From Gammaproteobacteria bacterium (GTDB lineage Bacteria > Pseudomonadota > Gammaproteobacteria > Magnimaribacterales > Magnimaribacteraceae): a DNA stretch of 56,974 nt. This document shows positions 23,275-33,315 of the stretch, piece by piece (the stretch's first letter is position 1; every line of letters starts with the position of its first letter). The stretch is taken from NCBI GenBank assembly GCA_015660645.1, contig DQKS01000042.1:1-56974 (forward strand), read 5' to 3'. Under the pieces are notes generated by a model that was not told the DNA's origin, searched no databases, and was given only the letters and a program-made list of their open reading frames with translations. The translations under genes and the position numbers were made by a program.

Positions 23275-26262
23275 ATGAATAAGAATTCTATAAACTTTAT
23301 TGTTATTTCTAGTCTAATGGCCTTTTCTTCTTTTAGCTTTGCAGCTGATGAAGAAGAAGAAAAAAGAGGTGGTATTGAAGAAGTAGTGGTTACCGCAGAA
23401 AAGCGTCAGTCAACTGTATCAGATACTTCTATGTCTATCACAGCATTTGATTCTTCTTTGCTTGAAGATCTAGGTATGCAGGGTCCTGATGACTTAATGG
23501 ATCAATTACCAGCAACAACGCGAGATGCTTACGATGTAAGGATTCGTGGCGTGGGAAGGAATTTTAGAGCACTAGGAGGAGACCCCGGTGTCGCAACATA
23601 CTATAACGGCGTTTATTCTCCTGACTTTGGTATTGCTGCATCAGAGAACTATTATTACGACGTTGAAAGGATTGAGGTCCTTCGTGGTCCTCAAGGAACT
23701 CTTTATGGACGTAACTCGATAGGTGGAGCTATTAACTACATTACTAAAGCCCCTAAATTTGATTCAGAAGGTGAGATTAGAACAGTAGTGGGTGATGATG
23801 GAATGCAACAATATTATGCAATGACTTCCGGTCCTCTGACTGATTCATTGGCCTATAGATTTACCGTTGCAGAAATTGAAAGGGATGGAGATCAATACAA
23901 TATAGGAACGGGACCTGATCTTAATTCACTAAACGATTCGAATTATGTTATGACGCTTCTTTGGAATATCAATGAAGATATGTCCTTTCAAATAAGAGCA
24001 AACGACCGAGTTTCTGACAGATTTATTCCTACTGGTTCTCTGATTACTGAAGGTTATGGACCTAATCGAGGAACTAGAAATAGAACCGATGCTGTTTATG
24101 GCATAAGACCAGCAACTGCAACTACCCCAGGTGCTGTAAAATTTGTTCATCCCATCACGGGAGAAGTGGGTTATGGTGCGCCGAGAATACCCGGTGTTCA
24201 CATAACCGGTTTTCCTTATAGATTAAACCCAGGTTATGGCTTAACTGGACCAAGTGTTTTGGGCACAACCATGGTTAATCCGAACAACGATCAAAATTGT
24301 AATTGGCCTCATAACAATTGTGCCAACGCACATACCCGTTTCGATCAAAATGGTCAACAAGTTAAATTTAATTGGGATGTAAATGACACAACAAACATAA
24401 CTTACTTGTATGGATATGTAGATTACGGTTACACGTTTAATAGAGATTTAGACCAATCTCCTAGTGTAATCTCTCAATACAGAGATACTGTTCTAGAAGA
24501 TGTTCACATGACTACTCATGAAATAAACATTAACTGGATGCTTGGAGATAACATAGAAGTTACTTCTGGTCTTTTCATGATGGATGAGAATAGACAACAA
24601 AACTATTCATTGAACAATAACGTGCCAGGAGTTTTAAATGCAGCCAATTATGGAATCATGGATGTCGGATTTGAAAATTTATATCCATATGGGATAGTTA
24701 TGGGAGCTCCCGGAACTACTGTTATGGGAGTGTTGGGTTGGCCTAGTGATGCGTTGACTCCTCACGTTAGGTTAGGACAGGCCCCTCTGGGTACAACTAT
24801 ATCCGGAAGATGGCAAGGAGATTCAACCGGAGCTGTTTATCGTCACACCAATGAAAACCAAACTGATGCTGTGGCTTATTTTACTCAAGCAACTTGGATG
24901 ATAAATGATGAGTTTTCTCTTGTCTTGGGAGCTAGATATGCCGAAGACGAAAAAGAAGCTTTAGAAATACGAGGAGGGTACACGGAGTTATTTGCAGGCC
25001 CTGTGGGCGGTTACCTACCAGCCTTAAACTTATTGATGGGACAACCTTACATACCAATTGGCGGTGCTGTAACTACTACAGCAGCAACGAACGTGGCTAT
25101 GGGTAATGCTGTCTATAATTATGATCCTGCAATGATTGCCTATTTAACTGGATTAGCTGGAGCAGGAATTATTCCAGCCGGTGCCATATATCCTGGTTCA
25201 ATTGATCCAGCTGCCCCTATAACGCCAACTTGCGAATTAGGAGCTTTGGATTGTGCTACGCCTTTGAGAACGGGGCAGGGTATACCTTACAGTTATACCA
25301 GTACTATAGGTGGTGAGGATAGTTGGGATGATACTAACGTTAGGGTAAACGTGGACTACACACCCAATGACAATCAATTATGGTATTTATCTTTTACAAC
25401 AGGCTTTAGATCAGGTGGTTATGCTCTCGGTATTTCTGGTCAAAGAGACGATGCTAGAGATGAATTTGGCATACCAAATGGTACCGGATCAGTTTTAGTT
25501 TCGTACGACCAAGAAAAAGTAGAAGCGGTTGAGCTTGGCTATAAAGGCTTGCATTTAGATGATACTTTGCAGATCTTTGCATCGATTTACCATTATGACT
25601 ACAATGGCTATCAAGATGAAGTGCAACAGTTTGATCCAATTAGAGGAGCTGGGGCAAATTTTGTTGGAAATGCCGATGGTATTACCAACGAAGGTTTTGA
25701 AATAGAAATGAACTACGCTGCTTCAGATAAGTTAACGCTTTCTGGTAACTACAGTCATACACAGACTGAGTATGGTGAAGATACTTTTGTATTGACTATA
25801 GATGATCCAGAGATACCTGTACCTGTTTTTGGAACGTGTACTCAAGGTTATGTTGGATGTGCTACGGATGATATCTCTTTTGTGCAAGACTATATGGTAA
25901 ATATAAAAGGAGGACCTCTAAAGGGTATTCCTGAAACTAAATTTACTTTAAGAGCCACTTACGAGTTAGACACTAAGATAGGTCCAGTATGGTTATGGTT
26001 GAATCATTCTTATACTGGAGAATTCTCTGCTTCTGGAGTTCAGAGGAAACTTGATGAAGTTCCGGCAAGAGAAACTTCAAATTTAAGTGCTTCTTGGTGG
26101 AATAACGAAGGAGATTTATCAGTTAGATTATATATAAATAATTTAATGAATAATAAAAGTATTTATTCATTAAGCACATCTAGTGATGAGCAGAACTATA
26201 GAAAAACTGGTTCCCCATTATCACCAAGACACTACGGAGTTGATATTAGATATAAATTCTAA
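23275..26262 (+). CDS. TonB-dependent outer-membrane receptor 2
   Basis: The protein has 995 residues. A signal peptide ends near FAA (about 24), and TonB-box-like EEVVVTAEK is at about 35-43. The plug contains IRGVGRNFRALGGDPGV and RGPQGTLYGRNSIGGAIN. The remainder forms the barrel, with long loops containing paired cysteines, for example NCNWPHNNC and CELGALDC, and a canonical terminal GVDIRYKF with final Phe. It is clearly paralogous to the receptor at 14462 through the whole plug. A GGGGAG Shine-Dalgarno precedes the ATG and a strong terminator follows, so it is monocistronic. The substrate is unknown, and no SusD or sugar hydrolase adjoins. Confidence 0.93.
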   Translation: MNKNSINFIVISSLMAFSSFSFAADEEEEKRGGIEEVVVTAEKRQSTVSDTSMSITAFDSSLLEDLGMQGPDDLMDQLPATTRDAYDVRIRGVGRNFRALGGDPGVATYYNGVYSPDFGIAASENYYYDVERIEVLRGPQGTLYGRNSIGGAINYITKAPKFDSEGEIRTVVGDDGMQQYYAMTSGPLTDSLAYRFTVAEIERDGDQYNIGTGPDLNSLNDSNYVMTLLWNINEDMSFQIRANDRVSDRFIPTGSLITEGYGPNRGTRNRTDAVYGIRPATATTPGAVKFVHPITGEVGYGAPRIPGVHITGFPYRLNPGYGLTGPSVLGTTMVNPNNDQNCNWPHNNCANAHTRFDQNGQQVKFNWDVNDTTNITYLYGYVDYGYTFNRDLDQSPSVISQYRDTVLEDVHMTTHEININWMLGDNIEVTSGLFMMDENRQQNYSLNNNVPGVLNAANYGIMDVGFENLYPYGIVMGAPGTTVMGVLGWPSDALTPHVRLGQAPLGTTISGRWQGDSTGAVYRHTNENQTDAVAYFTQATWMINDEFSLVLGARYAEDEKEALEIRGGYTELFAGPVGGYLPALNLLMGQPYIPIGGAVTTTAATNVAMGNAVYNYDPAMIAYLTGLAGAGIIPAGAIYPGSIDPAAPITPTCELGALDCATPLRTGQGIPYSYTSTIGGEDSWDDTNVRVNVDYTPNDNQLWYLSFTTGFRSGGYALGISGQRDDARDEFGIPNGTGSVLVSYDQEKVEAVELGYKGLHLDDTLQIFASIYHYDYNGYQDEVQQFDPIRGAGANFVGNADGITNEGFEIEMNYAASDKLTLSGNYSHTQTEYGEDTFVLTIDDPEIPVPVFGTCTQGYVGCATDDISFVQDYMVNIKGGPLKGIPETKFTLRATYELDTKIGPVWLWLNHSYTGEFSASGVQRKLDEVPARETSNLSASWWNNEGDLSVRLYINNLMNNKSIYSLSTSSDEQNYRKTGSPLSPRHYGVDIRYKF

Positions 26263-26278
26263 GTAGTTAAAAAAGAAG

Positions 26279-26306
26279 AACAGGCCCTCAGTGGCCTGTT
26301 TTTTTT
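26279..26306 (+). terminator. Rho-independent terminator of TonB receptor 2
   Basis: The stem is CAGGCC (26281-26286) with GGCCTG (26293-26298), extended by an A-T pair, with a six-base loop. A run of eight T (26299-26306) follows. Confidence 0.88.
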
Positions 26307-26410
26307 GCAAGAGTTGTTTCAAGAGAATTAATTTTAAATTACAAAATAAGAACCTTAAGGAGTAATTTAAAGTAGAATTCTAAAAATTTAAAAGACAGCC
26401 CTCAAAGAAT

Positions 26411-27820
26411 ATGGAATTTAAGCGCACAAAAATTATTTGTACCATCGGTCCTTCCACCGAAAGCTTTGCTGTTCTTAAACAAATGCAAAAGGCAGGAATG
26501 AATGTTATTAGGCTGAATATGTCTCATTCTGATCATAAAACTGCTAAAAAAATAATAGACAGAATAAAAAAATTAAATACACAAATCATTAACCCTGTTG
26601 GAATCCTAATGGACACTCAAGGTCCTGAAATTCGAACGGGAGAGACTAATAACATAATTGATTTAAAGCCAGGTGAGATCATAACTTTTACTGTAAGGGA
26701 TGAATCAGATGTGGAATCGACTTCAATACGTGTGCATTACGATGAGCTAATAGATAGTGTAAAAGTAGGAACACTAATATCTTTAGATAATGGTTTGATG
26801 AATTTTAAGGTATTAAATAAAACTGAGAATCAACTTCAATGCAAAGTTATGGATGGCGGTAAATTAGGAAGTAAACGGCATGTAAACTTACCCGGTATTA
26901 GAATTAATCTTCCTTCTATAACTGAAAAAGATAAAACTGACATAGCCTTTGGTTTAAAAGAAGATGTTGACTTTATAGCCTTATCCTTTGTTAGGAATGC
27001 TTCTGATGTAGAGGATCTTAAATCTATTTTAAAAAGTAAATCTAAAAAGATAAAGATTATTTCCAAGATAGAAGACCAAGAAGGTTTATCAAATCTTCAT
27101 GAGATTACACAATGTTCTGACGGGGTTATGGTAGCTAGAGGAGATTTAGGAATTGAAACTGATCTTTCAAATCTACCAAATATACAACGCAAGATTATGT
27201 TTACATGTGCTCGTTACGGGAAACGATCAATCGTCGCAACGCACTTACTAGAATCAATGATCGAAAATCCCACACCCACTAGAGCAGAAGTAACTGATGT
27301 TGCTAATGCTATTTATGAAGGAGCTGATGCAGTCATGCTTTCCGGAGAAACTACTATTGGGAAATACCCATTAGAGTGCGTAAGGTTCATTAAAAGAATA
27401 GCCCATCAAACTGAGAAACATAGAACCCTTGGGTATGAAGATAAGCTTATAGCGTCAACCGATTGGCAACATCTAGGTATAGCTGCTAAAAGCATTGCAC
27501 AATCTATAAAAGCAGACGGGATTATTGCTATTACAAGAAGCGGCAGTACGGCTGAGATTGTCTCTAATGCTAAGCCTTTCAGGACGCCTATATTTGCTTT
27601 TAGTAATAATAGAAAGACTTTAAAACACCTTGCTCTCGCAGGTTCTGTTAATGGTTACTACTCTGCAATGAGCAAAAACCATGAAAAAAATATTTCTTCT
27701 ATTCTAAACTTTCTTAGGAGAGAACTTGAGCCAACAGAACCCATGAAATTTGTAGTTATTTCCGGTTTATTATCTGAAATTTCAGCCGATGCAATTGAAA
27801 TTCGTCATCTAAAGCCATAA
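26411..27820 (+). CDS. pyk: Pyruvate kinase
   Basis: The protein has 469 residues, the length of PykF-type enzymes. KIICTIGPSTES at 7-18 is the N-terminal substrate loop, ILMDTQGPEIRTG at about 66-78 contains the Asp/Arg ADP-Mg region, IISKIEDQEGL at about 218-228 holds the catalytic lysine, and GVMVARGDLGIE then follows. The C-terminal allosteric domain ITRSGSTAEIVSNAKPF is present. It converts phosphoenolpyruvate and ADP to pyruvate and ATP, the last step of glycolysis. It is probably co-transcribed with the serine hydrolase, whose ATG lies 42 bases downstream. Confidence 0.95.
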   Translation: MEFKRTKIICTIGPSTESFAVLKQMQKAGMNVIRLNMSHSDHKTAKKIIDRIKKLNTQIINPVGILMDTQGPEIRTGETNNIIDLKPGEIITFTVRDESDVESTSIRVHYDELIDSVKVGTLISLDNGLMNFKVLNKTENQLQCKVMDGGKLGSKRHVNLPGIRINLPSITEKDKTDIAFGLKEDVDFIALSFVRNASDVEDLKSILKSKSKKIKIISKIEDQEGLSNLHEITQCSDGVMVARGDLGIETDLSNLPNIQRKIMFTCARYGKRSIVATHLLESMIENPTPTRAEVTDVANAIYEGADAVMLSGETTIGKYPLECVRFIKRIAHQTEKHRTLGYEDKLIASTDWQHLGIAAKSIAQSIKADGIIAITRSGSTAEIVSNAKPFRTPIFAFSNNRKTLKHLALAGSVNGYYSAMSKNHEKNISSILNFLRRELEPTEPMKFVVISGLLSEISADAIEIRHLKP

Positions 27821-27861
27821 TAAGTTAAAGTATTCTTCAATTTTCTTTGTTGGGGATTTTT

Positions 27862-29559
27862 ATGTTTAGATTCTTTTATTATTTTATGAAAGCTTTTCTT
27901 GCAGGCAGTGTTTTTTTTATTTCTTTTTCTATATTTTCTTATAATCCGTTAGAGCCTCTTTTGTGGCCTGATCCGGAATTTAAATCTAAACTTACTTTCT
28001 CTAAATTTACCCATTTCAAAAAACCCATTAGTGCAAAACAATTTCAAGGATCTATTTATGGTTATTTAGAATCTAAACAAACCCCTGCTGAATCTAAATA
28101 TAAGATCCTTAAGGATACTTTAGGGATAAATAAAAATTTTAAGGTATTGTCACAATTACCTAGAATAAAGCTTAAATTTTCCATAGAGAATTCGAAATTC
28201 GTACCGGATTCTCGCTCTTTGCGATCTACGGCAAACTTGTTTTGGGATGTCCAATACGGTGTTGGAGATGTTTGGCATGATGAATTCGGTAATATTAGGT
28301 CTTCTTTCCCTTTCTCTCTTATTCAGAAGAATCAAAATTGCGTCCACAACGGAGTCGTATTATTTGATATGACAGAAGGCGGAGGCATTTCAAATCTTGT
28401 TTATCAGGTAGCGAGTGAAACTTGCTCTTATTTTAAGTTTGATTTAATTGGCTCTTTTGAAGCTTTTATATCAGAAACTGAAAGTTCTAAGCCAATTGAC
28501 GGTATAAGTTATCAGGAATGGAGCCAATCAAATATACCACTAAAATCCATTTCTAAGCTTGGTGAGTCTTCTAAATATTTGGGGTCTGCTAAGGAAGTTA
28601 CTCCAGAGAATATGACGATTTATGGTTTCTACGACGGAGAGTTTCACTATAGAGGTGGGTGTTTGACCAGGAAAGGTAGATACCCTTATTGTAGCGAATT
28701 ATTGGTTCCTTCATTTTCTATTGCTAAATCTATCTTTGCATCAAATGCCATGAGCTTATTAGAAATTGACTTCCCAGGTGTTAAGGATTCATTTATAAGT
28801 GACTACGTCCCAGAATGCTCTGCAAAGAAGTGGAGGGGAGTTACTTTTGAAAATATGTTAGATATGGCTACGGGACAATATCAATACGAGAAGTTTTACA
28901 GTGAAGATTGGTATTTAAGTAAAGAAGGATTTTCAAAACTCTATAAACATAAAGATAAAATCAATTTTTCTTGTAAGGTTTTCAAGAAAAAAACTATACC
29001 TGGAAAAAAGTTCTCGTATCACTCTTCTGATACTTATATTTTAGGAACTGCTTTAAATAACTTTTACAAGACGAAGGCAGATCCAACAGGAGATATTTAC
29101 TATAATTTATTAGTTCCCCTTTGGAAGTCTTTAGGTCTAAGCGATTCGCTTCATGAAGTTACAAGAAGCATAGACGAGATGAGACAACCTTACGCTGAGA
29201 TGGGTATGTTTTTACTTTCAGATGATGTGGTTAAGCTAGGCAAGTATTTTTTAGGTAAGAAAAAAGAAGTACAGCAAGGTATCCTTTTTAATGCTCTACA
29301 AAAAAACAGTGATAATCATGGGCTTGTCGCCATTAAAAATGTGCTCTATTACAACAAGGGGTTTTGGGCCAAGAAATTTTCAGGCAAACAATTTGGATGC
29401 CCTTCGGATTTATGGATACCTTTTATGTCAGGTTTTGGTGGAATCACTATAGTTTTACTGCCTAATGACACTGTTTATTATTACTTTAGTGATGGCGATG
29501 AATTTGAATGGGATAAAGCAGTTAAATTTGCAAATGACCTGAAGCCTTTTTGTTCTTAA
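27862..29559 (+). CDS. Secreted serine hydrolase, beta-lactamase class C / S12 peptidase-like
   Basis: ATG 27862 (565 residues) is chosen because GGGGA at 27852-27856 is well spaced; the in-frame TTG at 27847 would place that Shine-Dalgarno inside the gene. The N-terminus is hydrophobic (FLAGSVFFISFSIFSY), a signal or anchor. SIAK at 286-289 in PSFSIAKSIFAS is the S-x-x-K catalytic pair and Tyr386 in FSYHSSDTY is the Y-x-S motif of class C beta-lactamase-like hydrolases. The 250 residues before the catalytic domain are not recognised. Relatives include 6-aminohexanoate-dimer hydrolase and esterases. A GGFGGITIVLLP-like C-terminal motif replaces the usual HTG. It likely acts in the periplasm, with unknown substrate. 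Confidence 0.8.
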   Translation: MFRFFYYFMKAFLAGSVFFISFSIFSYNPLEPLLWPDPEFKSKLTFSKFTHFKKPISAKQFQGSIYGYLESKQTPAESKYKILKDTLGINKNFKVLSQLPRIKLKFSIENSKFVPDSRSLRSTANLFWDVQYGVGDVWHDEFGNIRSSFPFSLIQKNQNCVHNGVVLFDMTEGGGISNLVYQVASETCSYFKFDLIGSFEAFISETESSKPIDGISYQEWSQSNIPLKSISKLGESSKYLGSAKEVTPENMTIYGFYDGEFHYRGGCLTRKGRYPYCSELLVPSFSIAKSIFASNAMSLLEIDFPGVKDSFISDYVPECSAKKWRGVTFENMLDMATGQYQYEKFYSEDWYLSKEGFSKLYKHKDKINFSCKVFKKKTIPGKKFSYHSSDTYILGTALNNFYKTKADPTGDIYYNLLVPLWKSLGLSDSLHEVTRSIDEMRQPYAEMGMFLLSDDVVKLGKYFLGKKKEVQQGILFNALQKNSDNHGLVAIKNVLYYNKGFWAKKFSGKQFGCPSDLWIPFMSGFGGITIVLLPNDTVYYYFSDGDEFEWDKAVKFANDLKPFCS

Positions 29560-29579
29560 CTTTATGATACAGTCTTAAT

Positions 29580-30428
29580 ATGAAGCCTTTCTCAATAGCA
29601 GCAGTTCAACTAAGCCTTGAATATACTAACAATTTTAATTTATTGGAAAGAAAAACAAGAGAGGTAGTAGCAAGGTTTCCTTGGGTTCAAATGGTTGTCT
29701 TAAGTGAATTGGCAGCAGGAGGAACAAGTCAGAATGTAGAACATTCTCTTGAAGAATACCTTCCAAAATTAAAGGAAATTTCTAACGAACTTAAAATTTG
29801 GTATGTCCCAGGTTCCTTTTATGACCACAAGGATGGTCGGATAACAAATGCAGCTCCAGTTATTTCTCCTGAAGGAAAATTAATTACTACTTGCACTAAA
29901 ATTTACCCTTTTTTGCCTTATGAGAAAGGCGTGTCGCCAGGCAATGAAGCATGTATTTTTGATGTACCTGGCGCCGGACGTTTTGGCATGCATATTTGTT
30001 ACGATTTATGGTTTCCTGAATCCAGTAGGGCTTTAGCCATGAATGGTGCTGAAGTAATTCTTCATCCAAGTCTAACCGACACCTGTGATCGCGATGTAGA
30101 AAAAGCGATGGCAAGAGCTACAGCTGCCCAACAACAATGTTATTACATAGACGTTAATGCTGGAGGTAATCAGGGATGTGGCCTCTCCATATGCGTAGGG
30201 CCCGATGGAGAAATTTTGCATGAGGCAAATATAGGCGATGAAATAATTCTTGTGGAAGTAGATTTTGAGAAGGTAAAAAGGTGCAGACAAAGAGGGCTAA
30301 AAGGACTTGGTCAGCCTCTTAAAAGTTTTAGAGATAACCCAAGTCCTTTTCTTTCTAATACTCAAAACCAGGACTATTTAGATTCACTGGGTAATTTAGA
30401 TATTCCTTCTAAGAATAAATCTATATAG
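29580..30428 (+). CDS. Carbon-nitrogen hydrolase (nitrilase superfamily)
   Basis: The protein has 282 residues. The catalytic triad of the superfamily is visible as Glu43 in VLSELAAGG, Lys107 in CTKIYPFLPYE and Cys140 in HICYDLWFPE. Members hydrolyse amides, N-carbamoyl compounds or nitriles in the cytoplasm; the intact EKC set and the order fit an aliphatic-amidase or beta-ureidopropionase-like enzyme. TATGAT at 29563-29568 is 11 bases from the ATG and no Shine-Dalgarno is present, so the mRNA may be nearly leaderless. The preceding hydrolase gene ends 20 bases upstream. Confidence 0.88.
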   Translation: MKPFSIAAVQLSLEYTNNFNLLERKTREVVARFPWVQMVVLSELAAGGTSQNVEHSLEEYLPKLKEISNELKIWYVPGSFYDHKDGRITNAAPVISPEGKLITTCTKIYPFLPYEKGVSPGNEACIFDVPGAGRFGMHICYDLWFPESSRALAMNGAEVILHPSLTDTCDRDVEKAMARATAAQQQCYYIDVNAGGNQGCGLSICVGPDGEILHEANIGDEIILVEVDFEKVKRCRQRGLKGLGQPLKSFRDNPSPFLSNTQNQDYLDSLGNLDIPSKNKSI

Positions 30429-30535
30429 GAGTCCCGTCTTTGATCTCTAATAGGGATATTTTTGTATGCACTTATTTTCAGTTTTGTAGTGTGATTTCTT
30501 CTACCTTCAGTTAATATTTAGAAGCAGGAGAGCTT

Positions 30536-31357
30536 ATGTTTTTATTTATTTTCAGAACATTTTTATTTATTTTTCTTACAAGTATTTACAATATATCTGC
30601 TTCCGATATTCCTAAAGGACCTAATAATAAGCCTGATCTAAATGGCGTTTGGCAAGTGATGAACACTGCCAATTATAATCTAGAAGCTCATTCAGCAAGC
30701 GCCGCGCTTGATTTAGTTGAAGGACCAGTTGTTCCCATTCCTCATCCTAGTATTGTAGCTTTAGGAGCCGTAGGCGCTGTACCAGCAGGTCTTAGTGTAG
30801 TTGAAGGTGGAACCATACCTTATACAAAAAAAGCTCTGAAAAAGAGAAATAAGAATAAAGAAAATTGGCTAGAGCTTGATCCTGAAATTAAATGTTACTT
30901 ACCAGGTGTACCAAGAGCCACTTACATGCCTTATCCATTTCAAATTTTTCACAGCGAGAAGGCTATTTTCTTTGCTTACGAATATGCTGGAGCAGTAAGA
31001 AATATTTATCTAGATGACCCTGGAGAAGCACCTATTGATTCCTGGATGGGCCAATCTTGGGGGTTCTGGGAAGAAGATACTTTTATTGTAAAGGCTTCAG
31101 GATTTAATGATCAAACATGGTTTGATCGTTCAGGAAATTTTCATAGCGATAAATTGAAAGTAACTGAGCGGTTTACTCTATTAAATAATCATACAATGCA
31201 ATACGAAGCCATCATTGAAGATGAAGAGGTATTTACAAAACCTTGGAAAATTAAAATGAATTTATATAAAAGAATAGGAGAAGATTCTCAATTACAACAA
31301 TTCAAATGTGTTGAATTTGTAGAAGAGCTTTTATATGGAAAATGGCGTGCTAAATAA
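30536..31357 (+). CDS. Secreted protein of unknown function, first of three paralogues
   Basis: The protein has 273 residues, with a signal peptide of about 22 residues ending around ISAS and a good Shine-Dalgarno (GCAGGAG). The mature part begins with PKPD-like LNGVWQVMNTANYN, then CYLPGVPRATYMPYPFQIF, then a W-rich segment DSWMGQSWGFWEEDTFIVKA. The block WMG-x-S-x-G-x-WE-x-DT is shared with the next two proteins (MGDSIGRWEGDTLVV), so all three have a common fold despite low overall identity. No enzymatic motif is recognised. It leads a seven-gene operon with overlaps between most genes, followed by DUF6152-like, cytochrome c'-like and membrane proteins. I infer a periplasmic role tied to that operon. 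Confidence 0.75.
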   Translation: MFLFIFRTFLFIFLTSIYNISASDIPKGPNNKPDLNGVWQVMNTANYNLEAHSASAALDLVEGPVVPIPHPSIVALGAVGAVPAGLSVVEGGTIPYTKKALKKRNKNKENWLELDPEIKCYLPGVPRATYMPYPFQIFHSEKAIFFAYEYAGAVRNIYLDDPGEAPIDSWMGQSWGFWEEDTFIVKASGFNDQTWFDRSGNFHSDKLKVTERFTLLNNHTMQYEAIIEDEEVFTKPWKIKMNLYKRIGEDSQLQQFKCVEFVEELLYGKWRAK

Positions 31358-32333
31358 GACTCTAAAAGTTCTTTTAGGGGCATATTTAATCTCTTTATCT
31401 GCATTTACTCACTCAGAGTCTTATCAAACTACAAAGACTTGGTTTGGCGATCCTGATCTGCAAGGAATTTGGACGAATTCTACTTTAACAACATTGGAAC
31501 GTCCGGATAATTTTATAGCGCTTCAAGTTAATAAAAATGAAGCTAGAAAGGCTTCTGTAATTGCTTCGAAAGGAAGCGATGAATACGATAATTTTCTAAA
31601 GGAAGGAGAGACGCCAAAAGCAGGATTAGATGTAGGTGGGTACAATACTGCATGGATGGATCCAGGTACTGAGCTGATAAAAATTAATGGCGTCTACAGG
31701 TCATCTATAATTATTTCTCCAAAGAATGGTAAGTTGCCTTGGGATCAAAAAAAAAGAAGAGAATATTTTGCTAAAGATTATAGGAGAGGCTTTAAAAGAA
31801 CAGATCATCCGGAGTTAAGGGGGGTAGGAGAAAGGTGTATAGTTGGTTTTGGTTCATCGGCTGGGCCGCCAATGATGAATGTTCTTTATAACAATAATTA
31901 TCAAATAGTTCAGTCTCCAGGTTACGTAATGATAATGGCTGAAATGATACACGATTCAAGAATTATTAGACTAGAAGGTAGTCATTTACCAGAATTAATT
32001 GACCCTTGGATGGGTGATTCAATTGGCAGATGGGAAGGAGATACTTTAGTCGTAGAAACTAGAAATTTTAATTACCAACACATTCATAGGGCGGCATTAA
32101 GGCATTACTTTGCAATATCTAAGGATGCCAAGGTAACGGAATTTTTTAAACGAATATCTGATACTGAAATAATGTATCGTTTTAGTGTTGATGATCCTGA
32201 CTTATACAAGAGTTCTTGGCAGGGAGAAATGCCATTGAGATTACAAAAAGATCGTATTTATGAATACGCTTGTCATGAAGGGAATTATGCAATGGCAAAT
32301 ATCCTCGCAGGTGCCAGAGAAAAAGAGAAGTGA
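31335..32333 (+). CDS. Secreted protein of unknown function, second paralogue
   Basis: The protein has 332 residues and its start overlaps the preceding gene by 23 bases. A signal peptide (VLLGAYLISLSAFTHS) is followed by TWFGDPDLQGIWTNSTLTTL. The centre carries GERCIVGFGSSAGPPMM then NVLYNNNYQIVQSPGYVMI, next DPWMGDSIGRWEGDTLVVE, and the C-terminus EYACHEGNYAMANILAGAR. Each of these blocks recurs nearly unchanged in the next gene, so the two are tandem duplicates. Conserved single Cys residues in GERC and ACHEGN could bind metal or haem, or form a disulfide in the periplasm. The function is unknown. Confidence 0.8.
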   Translation: MENGVLNKTLKVLLGAYLISLSAFTHSESYQTTKTWFGDPDLQGIWTNSTLTTLERPDNFIALQVNKNEARKASVIASKGSDEYDNFLKEGETPKAGLDVGGYNTAWMDPGTELIKINGVYRSSIIISPKNGKLPWDQKKRREYFAKDYRRGFKRTDHPELRGVGERCIVGFGSSAGPPMMNVLYNNNYQIVQSPGYVMIMAEMIHDSRIIRLEGSHLPELIDPWMGDSIGRWEGDTLVVETRNFNYQHIHRAALRHYFAISKDAKVTEFFKRISDTEIMYRFSVDDPDLYKSSWQGEMPLRLQKDRIYEYACHEGNYAMANILAGAREKEK

Positions 32334-33313
32334 AAAAATATATTCAATTAATTTTAATTTCTTCTCTCGTGGGAATTGGAAACTTATATTCAGAAGAAAG
32401 CTGGAAGAATTCAAAAACTTGGTTTGGTGATCCAGATCTACAAGGAACTTGGACAAACGCAAGCTTAACAAATTTAGAAAGACCAGATTTTTATGACACA
32501 CTCGTTGTTAGTGAAAAACAAGCTGGTATAGCAAGAGAAATGTCTGATCAGTTTGTGCAAGCCGTAGATAACCCTTATGAAGAAGGAGAATCCCCGCAAG
32601 CAGGAGAAAATGTAGGCGGATACAATGTAGCTTGGATGGATCCTGGTACGGAGCTATTTAAAATAGACGGTCAATACAGAAGTTCAATTATAACTTACCC
32701 AGAAGATGGGCAGCTACCAAGGAGGTATACGCGTTGGGGCCTAGAAGCTTACGGCATCTATAAAATGTTTACTCAGGCTAACCACCCAGAAGAGAGAAGT
32801 TTAGGAGAAAGGTGTTTAGTTGGTTTTGGTTCTAGCGGCGGTCCGCCCATGTTAAATGTCCTCTACAATAATCACTACCAAATTGTACAATCTCCAGGGT
32901 ATGTGATGATCTTAGTGGAGATGAATCATGATGCTCGAATCATCAGGTTGGCATCCGATCATAATCCTAATAATATGAAACCCTGGTTAGGAGACTCCGT
33001 AGGTACTTGGGAAGGTAATACTTTGGTTGTTAAAACTATAAATCATCATCCTCAGCAGAAATTTAGAGCCGGTATAAGACATCAAATTTTAGTCATGGAA
33101 GATGCAGAAATTATAGAGCGCTTTACTAGGGTAGGCGATAATGAAATTCTATATGAGTTCGAAGTTGATGATAAAAGAGCTTATAAAGATACTTGGAAAG
33201 GGGAGATGCCTTTAAGAGCAGCGCAGGGCGAAATATATGAATACGCTTGCCACGAGGGCAATTATGCAATGGCAAATATTCTTGCAGGAGCAAGAGCAGA
33301 AGAAAGGAAATAA
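32330..33313 (+). CDS. Secreted protein of unknown function, third paralogue
   Basis: The protein has 327 residues and starts at GTG, overlapping the previous stop by GTGA. After a signal peptide (LILISSLVGIGNLYS) it has TWFGDPDLQGTWTNASLTNL, GERCLVGFGSSGGPPML, NVLYNNHYQIVQSPGYVMIL, KPWLGDSVGTWEGNTLVVK and EYACHEGNYAMANILAGAR. It is the closest paralogue of the upstream gene. Retention of both copies in one operon suggests either a heteromer or different substrate specificity. The DUF6152-like gene follows after 2 bases. No known catalytic motif is seen. Confidence 0.8.
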   Translation: MKKYIQLILISSLVGIGNLYSEESWKNSKTWFGDPDLQGTWTNASLTNLERPDFYDTLVVSEKQAGIAREMSDQFVQAVDNPYEEGESPQAGENVGGYNVAWMDPGTELFKIDGQYRSSIITYPEDGQLPRRYTRWGLEAYGIYKMFTQANHPEERSLGERCLVGFGSSGGPPMLNVLYNNHYQIVQSPGYVMILVEMNHDARIIRLASDHNPNNMKPWLGDSVGTWEGNTLVVKTINHHPQQKFRAGIRHQILVMEDAEIIERFTRVGDNEILYEFEVDDKRAYKDTWKGEMPLRAAQGEIYEYACHEGNYAMANILAGARAEERK

Positions 33314-33315
33314 TT

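Noticed and set aside
14462-26262. A SusCD-type polysaccharide utilisation locus around the TonB receptors
   Set aside because: No SusD-like lipoprotein or glycoside hydrolase lies beside either receptor.
30428-30466. TCCC/GGGA with ATTTTT after the nitrilase gene as terminator
   Set aside because: Stem of four pairs and loop of about 17 bases are too weak to call.
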